Positions 16,274 through 22,699 of a stretch of DNA of 64,000 nt are shown here, in pieces (the stretch's first letter is position 1; every line of letters starts with the position of its first letter). Location of the stretch: assembly GCA_046331465.1 (NCBI GenBank), contig JAXLQV010000001.1:248001-312000 (forward strand), in the 5' to 3' direction. The stretch is from UBA5066 sp046331465. Its GTDB lineage: Bacteria; Acidobacteriota; Thermoanaerobaculia; UBA5066. A program made the translations under genes and the position numbers. The notes below the pieces were generated by a model. That model did not search any database. It was not told where the DNA came from and was given only the letters and a program-made list of their open reading frames with translations.

Positions 16274-16479
16274 GGGCGCGCTCCGGGAGGGGTCAGCGTG
16301 CCCGGCCGCGTCTCGCCGGCCGCGGCGGCCTTCGCCCTCCAGCGGCTCTCGAACCGCGCGAGGTCCACGAGCCCGCGGACGTGCATCCCCTCGGCCCAGT
16401 GGCCTACGGTCAGCTCCTCCGTGACGACGAGCGAACGGGAGGCGGTGGCGCCGGGAGGGACGAGAGCGGCGAGGTCCAT
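16270..16479 (-). CDS. Small protein coupled to the CitE-like lyase
   Basis: 69 residues, ATG start, no Shine-Dalgarno but TAACAT seven bases upstream. The first ~32 residues (LVPPGATASRSLVVTEELTVGHW) look like the opening strand of a FlK/hot-dog-type thioesterase or MaoC protein, but the rest of that fold is missing. It may be a remnant or a small adaptor. The stop overlaps the next start. I do not recognise a family with confidence. Confidence 0.55.
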   Translation of the reverse strand: MDLAALVPPGATASRSLVVTEELTVGHWAEGMHVRGLVDLARFESRWRAKAAAAGETRPGTLTPPGARP

Positions 16480-16486
16480 GGCGCGG

Positions 16487-16492
16487 ATGTTA
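16487..16492 (-). promoter_or_regulatory. TANNNT -10 element (TAACAT)
   Basis: TAACAT lies exactly seven bases before the ATG at 16479 on the minus strand. It probably drives the small gene and the CitE-like lyase as a leaderless message. Confidence 0.45.
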
Positions 16493-16524
16493 GGACGGCG
16501 CGGACGAGGCCGGCCCCGGCGCCG

Positions 16525-17184
16525 TCAGCGCGGAACGGCGGGCGACGGCTCCCGGAGCGGAACGAGCACCTCGTTCTTCCGCAGGAACCAGGGGGTCCAG
16601 GGCGGGTCGTAGCGCGCGTAGACCGGGGGCCCTCCCGGGGCGAAGCCGTTCGCGTCGAGCTTCGCGAGGAGCTCCCGCGCGATCCCGTCGAACCGGTCGG
16701 CGCCCCACGTCCCGCTGAACGTCACGGCGGCGACGCGCCGCGCGGGCACCTCGCGGAGCGTCACGCGCGGGTCGCCCGGCTTCGGGAGCGTCGCGAGCGT
16801 CTGCCCGGACGGCATCACGAAGGAGACGGTCCACCCCTCGCCGCTCCTCTCCTGGGCGACGGGAGCGGTCATCGGGATCTTCGTCCCGTCCCGCGCGCCG
16901 GAACGCCGCTCCTGTGCCACGGGGGCCGTCATCGCGATCTTCCGGCCCCCGTCGTTGCCGCCGAAGATGTACCCGGCGATCCGCCGGAACCCCTCGTTCC
17001 CGCCGTCGCCGAACTCGCCCGCGACGATCGTCTCGGCGACGACCATCGGCTCGTAGAGCCTCACCTCGAACCCGTCGCGCGCCTCCAGGACGCGGTGTTT
17101 CGGCTCCTCGGTCGCCATCGCCACCTCCGCGGCCGTCGCGAGGAGGAGGAGGAAGGGGGTCGCGGCGCGCCGTCGCATTCTCAT
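16525..17184 (-). CDS. Exported SOUL-family haem-binding protein
   Basis: 219 residues. A signal peptide (RRRAATPFLLLLATAAEVAMA) is followed by a SOUL/HBP domain with the early FEVRLYEPMVVAETIV, the GNEGFRRIAGYIFGGN segment, two copies of MTAPVAQE (~85 and ~104) and the C-terminal YDPPWTPWFLRKNEV, all typical of the family. Bacterial members are secreted and bind haem or tetrapyrroles; the role is unknown. The repeated KI(A/P)MTAPVAQER is the usual paired strand of the fold. It stands alone, divergent from the small gene at 17247. Confidence 0.88.
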   Translation of the reverse strand: MRMRRRAATPFLLLLATAAEVAMATEEPKHRVLEARDGFEVRLYEPMVVAETIVAGEFGDGGNEGFRRIAGYIFGGNDGGRKIAMTAPVAQERRSGARDGTKIPMTAPVAQERSGEGWTVSFVMPSGQTLATLPKPGDPRVTLREVPARRVAAVTFSGTWGADRFDGIARELLAKLDANGFAPGGPPVYARYDPPWTPWFLRKNEVLVPLREPSPAVPR

Positions 17185-17233
17185 CGCCCGGTCTACGCCG
17201 GCGCCCCCGGCCCGGACTTCGGCCGGCGGGCCT

Positions 17234-17239
17234 TAGACT
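17234..17239 (+). promoter_or_regulatory. TANNNT -10 element (TAGACT)
   Basis: TAGACT ends seven bases before the GTG at 17247. No Shine-Dalgarno lies between. Confidence 0.45.
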
Positions 17240-17246
17240 TCGGCGC

Positions 17247-17528
17247 GTGACGGCCTTCGGCGTCGTGCTCCTCGTCGGGATCCCGCTCCTCGTCCTCCTC
17301 GAGGGGAAGAGGCAGGAGCGGATCTACGGGAAGGCGAGCGCCCGCCCGAACCTCGCGGGGGTCGGCCTCCTCGAGCTCCAGAAGCACCTCCAGGCCGACC
17401 GTCGCGTCGAGACCCTCGTCGAGCGGGTGAAGGACGAGGCGGGGGAGACGCGGGAGGACGGGTCGGGCGAGGGGCCGGAGGCGGGAGGAAAGGAGAAGGG
17501 CGCCCGTCCGGGCGCCCTTCCGAGGTGA
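17247..17528 (+). CDS. Small single-helix membrane protein
   Basis: 93 residues: one N-terminal hydrophobic helix (FGVVLLVGIPLLVLLEG), then a charged segment with possible helix (LLELQKHLQADRRVETLVERVKDEAG) and a Gly/Glu/Lys-rich tail. The leaderless-type TAGACT upstream supports this GTG. The last ~10 codons lie within a strong hairpin, so the gene may end in its own terminator. No family recognised. Confidence 0.5.
   Translation: MTAFGVVLLVGIPLLVLLEGKRQERIYGKASARPNLAGVGLLELQKHLQADRRVETLVERVKDEAGETREDGSGEGPEAGGKEKGARPGALPR
17495..17520. terminator. Hairpin between convergent genes
   Basis: Perfect 11-bp stem (17495-17505 with 17510-17520, loop GTCC) inside the tail of the small gene, 28 bases past the leuD-type stop on the other strand. 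A run of T is lacking. It probably marks the end of transcripts from both sides. Confidence 0.55.
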
Positions 17529-17547
17529 TCCGGTCGCGCGGAGGGGC

Positions 17548-18048
17548 TCAGGCCTTCGCCTGCGCCTCCAGCATCTTCTTCCGCGTGTAGGCGATGAGGC
17601 CGCCGGCGTCGATGATCGCCTGGCGGGCCGGCGGGAGAGGGACGACGTCCCAGGACCTGCCGGTCGTCCTGTTGACGACCTTCTTCCCCTCGACGACGAC
17701 CTCGTCGCCGACGGAGGCTTCGATCCCGGGCGCCGTGACGATGTTCAGGCCGAGGTTGATCGAGTTCTGCAGGAAGATCCTCGCGACGTCGTTCGCGACA
17801 ATCGTCAGCTCCCACCCCTTGAGGCAGGAGACGGCCTGCTCGCGCGAGGAGCCGCAGCCGAAGTTCTTTCCGCCGACGAGGACGGAGCCGGGCGGGATCT
17901 CCTTGGCGACGAGCTTCGCGTTGAGCGCCGGGTCGTTCGCGAACGCGAACTGCGGCGTCTCGGTCGGGAGGACGGTGGCCATGTAGCGGCCCGGGTAGAT
18001 GACGTCGGTGGAGACGTCGTCCCCGACGACGAATGCGACCTTGCCCAT
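17548..18048 (-). CDS. leuD: Small subunit of LeuCD-type hydro-lyase
   Basis: 166 residues, the length of the shorter archaeal-type LeuD/homoaconitase small subunits rather than the ~200-residue E. coli form. The swivelling aconitase domain IV has the characteristic GKNFGCGSSREQA loop (~60-72). It pairs with the LeuC-type protein encoded two bases upstream to isomerise or hydrate branched hydroxy-dicarboxylates. Last gene of a five-gene operon. The partners are an HMG-CoA-lyase-type protein and a CoA-transferase rather than isopropylmalate synthase, so assignment to leucine synthesis is uncertain. Dimethylmalate, citramalate or homoaconitate-type substrates are possible. Confidence 0.85.
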   Translation of the reverse strand: MGKVAFVVGDDVSTDVIYPGRYMATVLPTETPQFAFANDPALNAKLVAKEIPPGSVLVGGKNFGCGSSREQAVSCLKGWELTIVANDVARIFLQNSINLGLNIVTAPGIEASVGDEVVVEGKKVVNRTTGRSWDVVPLPPARQAIIDAGGLIAYTRKKMLEAQAKA

Positions 18049-18050
18049 GT

Positions 18051-19340
18051 TCAGCTCCCCTTCCGCGGGTCGGCCAGGACGCCGGCGACGGCCGAGGCGG
18101 CCGCGACGGCGGGCGAGCAGAGGTAGACCTCCGACTTCGGGTTCCCCATCCGCCCCTTGAAATTCCGGTTCGTGGTGGAGACGGCGACCTCGTTGTCGCC
18201 GAGCGCCCCCTCGTGGACGCCAAGGCACGGGCCGCAGCCCGCGTTCATGACGACGGCGCCGGCCTTCATGAAGTCGGAGACGTAACCCCGGTCGAGCGCC
18301 TCCTGGAAGACGCGCCCCGAGGCGGGGAAGACGAGCATCCGGGTCCAAGGGGCGACCTTCTTCCCTCGGATGATCTCCGCCGCGGCCTCGAGGTCGTCGA
18401 TCCGGCCGTTCGTGCAGGAGCCGACGACGACCTGGTGGACCTTCACGCCGGCGACCTCGGAGATCGGCTTGACGTTGTCGACCGTGTGCGGGCAGGCGAT
18501 CTGCGGCTCCATCTTCGAGACGTCGACCGTCACGACCCGCTCGTAGACGGCGTCGGCGTCGGGGACGACGGGCTCGATCGGGTCGGTGACGCCCGCCTCC
18601 TCGCGCAGGTAGCGGATCGTCTCGGCGTCGGCCGGGACGATCCCCGACGTGGCGCCCGCCTCGACCGACATGTTGCAGACGGCGAGGCGCCCGGAGGTCG
18701 ACATCTTCCGGATCGTCTCGCCGTGGAACTCGAGGACGCGGAAGTTCGCGCCCTGGGCAGTCAGCTTGCCGACGAGGTGGAGGATCAGGTCCTTCGGGCC
18801 GACGTGCGGCGGGAACTCGCCCGACACCTCGACCTTGATCGTCGGCGGCACCTCGACGTTGAGGGCGACGCCGAGCGTCCAGACGGAGGCCATCTCGGTC
18901 GCGCCGATGCCGAACGAGAAGGCGCCGAGGGCGCCGTGGCTCGTCGTGTGCGAGTCGGTGCCGACGACGACCTGCCCGGGCCTCACGTAGCCGTACTCGG
19001 GGAGGATCTGGTGGCAGATGCCGCCGACGTCGCCGCGGACGTCGTGGAATCGGGAGATCTGGTGCTTGTCGACGAACTCGCGGATCTTCTTCTGGTTCGA
19101 CGCGGTCTTCGGCGACTCGGCCGGGACGCGGTGGTCGAAGATGATCGCGATCTTCGAGACGTCCCAGGGGCGCGCCGGAACGCCCGTCCCCTCGTAGATC
19201 TCGAGGAACTGGTTGATGACGAGCGCGGCGTTCTCGTGGCTCATCGCCACGTCGACGCGCGGCTCGACGACGTCCCCGGCCGAGACCTCGGGGAGGCCCG
19301 CGGCCCTTGCCAGGATCTTTTCGACGACGGTCTTTCCCAT
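18051..19340 (-). CDS. leuC: Large [4Fe-4S] subunit of LeuCD-type hydro-lyase
   Basis: 429-residue aconitase-superfamily large subunit with IIFDHRVPA, the VVGTDSHTTSHGALGAF stretch (~125) and cluster ligands in VVGSCTNGR (~305) and AGCGPCLG (~365). The length and motifs fit the archaeal/HacA-type LeuC group, which includes isopropylmalate, homoaconitate, citraconate and dimethylmalate hydratases. ATG ten bases after the CoA-transferase stop. It acts with the downstream small subunit in the cytoplasm. Confidence 0.88.
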   Translation of the reverse strand: MGKTVVEKILARAAGLPEVSAGDVVEPRVDVAMSHENAALVINQFLEIYEGTGVPARPWDVSKIAIIFDHRVPAESPKTASNQKKIREFVDKHQISRFHDVRGDVGGICHQILPEYGYVRPGQVVVGTDSHTTSHGALGAFSFGIGATEMASVWTLGVALNVEVPPTIKVEVSGEFPPHVGPKDLILHLVGKLTAQGANFRVLEFHGETIRKMSTSGRLAVCNMSVEAGATSGIVPADAETIRYLREEAGVTDPIEPVVPDADAVYERVVTVDVSKMEPQIACPHTVDNVKPISEVAGVKVHQVVVGSCTNGRIDDLEAAAEIIRGKKVAPWTRMLVFPASGRVFQEALDRGYVSDFMKAGAVVMNAGCGPCLGVHEGALGDNEVAVSTTNRNFKGRMGNPKSEVYLCSPAVAAASAVAGVLADPRKGS

Positions 19341-19350
19341 GGGGCTCTCC

Positions 19351-20550
19351 TTAAACGACTCCCTCGGCCTTCAGGCGCGCGACGTCGTCCGTCGCGTAGC
19401 CGATCCGGCCGAGGATCTCTTCGGTGTGGGCACCGAGGCGCGGGGGCGGCGCCTCGATCGACCCGGGGGTCTTCTCGAGCTTCGCCGTCAGGTTGAAGAG
19501 GGGGAGCTTCCCGATTCCCGGGGTCTCGACCTCCTCGAGGGTCTTTCGATGGGCGACCTGGGGCTGGTGGAGCGCCGCGTCGAGGGTGAGGATGTCGCCC
19601 GAGGGGACGTCCTTCGCGTTCAGGAGGTCGACCCACTCCGAGGTCGGCCTCTCCGCGAGCTTCACCTCGAGGAGCGGCGTCAGCGCGTGGCGGTTCTTCT
19701 TCCGCGTGTCGCGTTCCTGGAACCTCGGGTCCGTCTTCAGCTCGGGGACGCCGAGGACGTCGCAGACGGACTCCCACTGCTCCTGCTTGTTCGCGGCGAC
19801 GTTGACGAAGCCGTCCTTCGTCCGGAACGTCCCCGAAGGGGCGGCCGTGAAGTTGTCGTTCCCGATCGCGACCGGAGCCTGGCCGCCGATGAGGAGGTTC
19901 GCGGCGACCCACCCCATGAGCGGCATGATCGAGTCGAGGAGGGCGACGTCGATCGCCTGCCCTTCTCCCGTCCGCTCCCGGTGGAGGAGCGCGGCCATGA
20001 TGGCGAACGCGGCGTTCATCCCGCCGACGGTGTCGCAGACGGGGAAGCCGGCCCGGAGCGGGTGGAGCCGCTCGTCGCCGTTGACGTCCATCTCGCCCGA
20101 GAGCCCCTGGATGATCTGGTCGTAGGCCGGCTTGTCGGCGTCGGGGCCGTCCTGGCCGAAGCCGGAGATCGCGCAGTAGACGAGGCGCGGGTTGATCTCG
20201 CGGAGAGCCTCCCACCCGACGCCGAGGCGCTTCATGACGCCGGGGCGGAAGTTCTCGACGACGACGTCGGCCGTCGCCGCGAGCTTCCGGAAGATCTCCT
20301 TCGCCTCGGGCTTCTTCAGGTTCAGGGTGAGCGACTTCTTGTTCGCGTTCTGGGCGAGGAAGCTCGTCCCCATCAGCTCCTTGTTGAGCTTCGGGACGTT
20401 GCCGAGCTTGCGGGCGAGGTCTCCGTCCGTCGGGTTCTCGACCTTGATCACCTCGGCCCCGAGGAGGGCGAGGTGGAGCGTCGCGAACGGGCCCGAGAGG
20501 ACGTTCGTCAGGTCGAGGACGACGACGCCGTCGAGGACCTTCTTCGTCAT
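19351..20550 (-). CDS. Class III (CaiB/BaiF) acyl-CoA transferase
   Basis: 399-residue family III CoA-transferase. It has LDLTNVLSGPFATLHLALLGAEVIKVE at the N-terminus, NKKSLTLNLK, VVENFRPGVMKRLGVG and the catalytic Asp in AYDQIIQGLSG (~150). These enzymes move CoA between carboxylates through an aspartyl-CoA intermediate, often succinyl-CoA to malate, citramalate, itaconate or similar. Here it would activate the hydroxy-dicarboxylate made or used by the neighbouring hydratase so that the HMG-CoA-lyase-type enzyme can cleave it. ATG start overlaps the lyase stop (ATGA). Confidence 0.88.
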   Translation of the reverse strand: MTKKVLDGVVVLDLTNVLSGPFATLHLALLGAEVIKVENPTDGDLARKLGNVPKLNKELMGTSFLAQNANKKSLTLNLKKPEAKEIFRKLAATADVVVENFRPGVMKRLGVGWEALREINPRLVYCAISGFGQDGPDADKPAYDQIIQGLSGEMDVNGDERLHPLRAGFPVCDTVGGMNAAFAIMAALLHRERTGEGQAIDVALLDSIMPLMGWVAANLLIGGQAPVAIGNDNFTAAPSGTFRTKDGFVNVAANKQEQWESVCDVLGVPELKTDPRFQERDTRKKNRHALTPLLEVKLAERPTSEWVDLLNAKDVPSGDILTLDAALHQPQVAHRKTLEEVETPGIGKLPLFNLTAKLEKTPGSIEAPPPRLGAHTEEILGRIGYATDDVARLKAEGVV

Positions 20551-21488
20551 GCCGGGGTCTCCTTTTTCCTGAGCTGGGGGGCCGGGCCGGTCCGGTGGAC
20601 GCGGCCGGGCATCTCGCGCCCGAAGAAGGTCTCGACGTCGCGCGCGACCTCGATGAGGCGCGCGAGGTCGACGTCGGTCCGTTTCCCGTCGCGCTGGAGG
20701 GTGTGGACGAGGTCTTCGGTCGCGACGTTCCCCGCGGCGACCTTCGTGAAGGGGCAGCCGCCGAGCCCGGCGAAGGAGGACTCGAGTGAGACGGCACCGG
20801 CGCGGAGGGCCGCCCAGACGTTCGCCATGCCGGCGCCGTAGGTGTCGTGGAGGTGGCAGGCCGCCTCGATCCCGGGATGGAGCGCGAGGAGCTTCCCGTA
20901 GAGGCGCTCGACCTGCTCGGGGTAGGCGTGCCCGGCCGTGTCGGCGAGGGCGATCGTCAGGAGGCCGGCGTCCACGTAGGCGCGGGCGATGTCGATCACC
21001 CTCTCCTCGGGCACCTCCCCCTCGAAGCCGCAGCCGAACGCCGACTGGACCGAGACCTGGACCTTCCGCCCCGCGTCGACCGCCTTCCTGGCCGTCGCGA
21101 CGATCCGCTCCGTCGCCTCGGCCGTCCCCATGCCGGTGTTCTTCCGGCTGTGGGTCTCGGACGCCGAGACGCCGAGGCAGACCATCTCGACGCCGCAGGC
21201 GAGCGCGCGGTCGAGCCCCTTCTCGTTCAGGACCAGGCCCGAGTAGATCGCGTGCCCCTTCCGGCCCGCTCCCGGCGCCGTGAGGCGCCGGAAGAGCTCA
21301 TCGGTGTCGGCCATCTGCGGCACCTTCTCCGGGTGGACGAAGGAGCCGACCTGGACGACGTCGAGGCCCGCCTCGCAGAGCGCGGCGATCCAGCGGAGCT
21401 TCGTCTCCGTCGGGACGACGGTCTTCTCGACCTGGAGGCCGTCCCGGGGGCCGACCTCGTGGAGGACGACGCGGTCCGCTCTCGCCAT
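20547..21488 (-). CDS. HMG-CoA lyase-family enzyme
   Basis: 313-residue DRE-TIM lyase. The start EVGPRDGLQ, the metal-binding HLHDTYG (~205) and the catalytic Cys loop GLGGCPF (~242) match hydroxymethylglutaryl-CoA lyase, which cleaves HMG-CoA to acetyl-CoA and acetoacetate. The middle stretch reads FGCGFEGEV where HMG-CoA lyases have LGCPYEG. Members placed beside CaiB-type transferases may act on related 3-hydroxyacyl-CoAs such as citramalyl-CoA. ATG at 21488, one base after the dehydrogenase stop codon. Confidence 0.85.
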   Translation of the reverse strand: MARADRVVLHEVGPRDGLQVEKTVVPTETKLRWIAALCEAGLDVVQVGSFVHPEKVPQMADTDELFRRLTAPGAGRKGHAIYSGLVLNEKGLDRALACGVEMVCLGVSASETHSRKNTGMGTAEATERIVATARKAVDAGRKVQVSVQSAFGCGFEGEVPEERVIDIARAYVDAGLLTIALADTAGHAYPEQVERLYGKLLALHPGIEAACHLHDTYGAGMANVWAALRAGAVSLESSFAGLGGCPFTKVAAGNVATEDLVHTLQRDGKRTDVDLARLIEVARDVETFFGREMPGRVHRTGPAPQLRKKETPA

Positions 21489-21489
21489 G

Positions 21490-22608
21490 TCAGAGCGCCC
21501 GGGCCACGGCCTCGCCCATCTCGAGCGTCGTCGCCGAGCCGCCCATGTCGTACGTGCGGACCTTCCCCTCGGCGATGACCTTCGCGACGGCCGCCTCGAG
21601 CCGGGCGCCCTTCTCCGGCTCGCCGAGGAAGTCGAGCATCATCTTCGCCGCGAGGATCGTGGCGATCGGGTTGACCTTGTACATCCCCGCGTACTTCGGG
21701 GCGGAGCCGTGGCTCGGCTCGAAGACGCCGAGCTTCGTCCCGATGTTCCCCGAGCAGCCGAAGCCGAGGCCGCCGACCATCTGGGCCGCGAGGTCCGAGA
21801 TGATGTCGCCGTAGAGGTTCGGCGCGACGAGGACGTCGTAGCTCATCGGGTTCTTCAGGAGCCACATGCAGATCGCGTCGATGTTCGCGTCGTCGACGGC
21901 GATCCCGGGGAACTCGGCCGCGACCTTCTTCGCCTCCTCGAAGAAGAGGCCGTCGGTCGCCCGGACGACGTTCGCCTTGTGGACGATCGTCACCTTCTTC
22001 CGGCCGAACTTCCGCGCGAACTCGAACGCGGCCCGCGCGATCCGCTCGGAGCCCTTCCTCGTGTTGATCTTGCAGGAGATCGCGAGCTCGTCGCTCCGGT
22101 AGCCCGCGAAGCCGCCGTACGGCTTGCTGATCGCGCGGAGCGTCTCGGAGAGGACCTCGGGGACCGGCGAGAACTCGACCCCGGCGTAGAGGTCCTCGGT
22201 GTTCTCGCGGAAGATGACGAGGTCGATCGCCTCCTTGAAGTTGAGGGGGTTCCCCGGGTAGGCCTTGCAGGGGCGGAGGCAGATGTAGAGGTCGAACATC
22301 TGCCGCATCCGCACGATCGGCGAGCGGTACGTGAGCCCCTTCCCCTTCAGCTCGGGGACGAGCTCCTGCTCGGCCGCCTTCACGGGCTTGCTCGTGATCG
22401 CCCCGAACATCGCGGCGTCGGAGGCCTTCAGGAGGTCGATCGTCCGCTGCGGGAACGACTCGCCCTCGGTGCGCCAGAATTCCCAGCCGATGTCGCCGTG
22501 GGTGTAGGCGGCGTCGAGCTTCAGGGCGTCGAGGGTGATGCGGGCGGCCTCCATGACCTCCTTGCCGACACCGTCCCCCGGCAACCAGGCGATCTTGTAC
22601 GCGCTCAT
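21490..22608 (-). CDS. Isocitrate/isopropylmalate dehydrogenase family enzyme
   Basis: 372-residue beta-decarboxylating dehydrogenase. It has LPGDGVG at the N-terminus, the substrate Arg pattern with YICLRPCKAYPG, FRENTEDLYAG, the Lys in VTIVHKANVVRATDG, and NLYGDIISDLAAQMVGG for the metal-binding Asp residues. GSAPKYAG lies near the nucleotide site. It converts a (2R,3S)-hydroxy-dicarboxylate to a 2-oxoacid plus CO2. The exact substrate (isocitrate, isopropylmalate, homoisocitrate, methylmalate) cannot be fixed by eye. First gene of the operon; the ATG follows GGGGGAG in a ~45-base leader. Confidence 0.85.
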   Translation of the reverse strand: MSAYKIAWLPGDGVGKEVMEAARITLDALKLDAAYTHGDIGWEFWRTEGESFPQRTIDLLKASDAAMFGAITSKPVKAAEQELVPELKGKGLTYRSPIVRMRQMFDLYICLRPCKAYPGNPLNFKEAIDLVIFRENTEDLYAGVEFSPVPEVLSETLRAISKPYGGFAGYRSDELAISCKINTRKGSERIARAAFEFARKFGRKKVTIVHKANVVRATDGLFFEEAKKVAAEFPGIAVDDANIDAICMWLLKNPMSYDVLVAPNLYGDIISDLAAQMVGGLGFGCSGNIGTKLGVFEPSHGSAPKYAGMYKVNPIATILAAKMMLDFLGEPEKGARLEAAVAKVIAEGKVRTYDMGGSATTLEMGEAVARAL

Positions 22609-22656
22609 CGGATTACTCCCCCGCGCGCGCCCTCGGGGGGCGCCAGCGCATCGGGT

Positions 22657-22662
22657 AGTCTA
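22657..22662 (-). promoter_or_regulatory. Putative -10 (TAGACT) of the hydroxy-dicarboxylate operon
   Basis: TAGACT on the minus strand lies 48 bases before the dehydrogenase ATG. That leaves a leader that carries its own Shine-Dalgarno. No good -35 is visible. Confidence 0.3.
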
Positions 22663-22699
22663 GCTCCTGAAAGGTCCGGTTTCGGCCTGCGACGGAGGG

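Noticed and set aside
17548..19340. Plain leucine biosynthesis operon
   Set aside because: No isopropylmalate synthase; the partners are an HMG-CoA-lyase type and a CoA-transferase, so the substrate is open.
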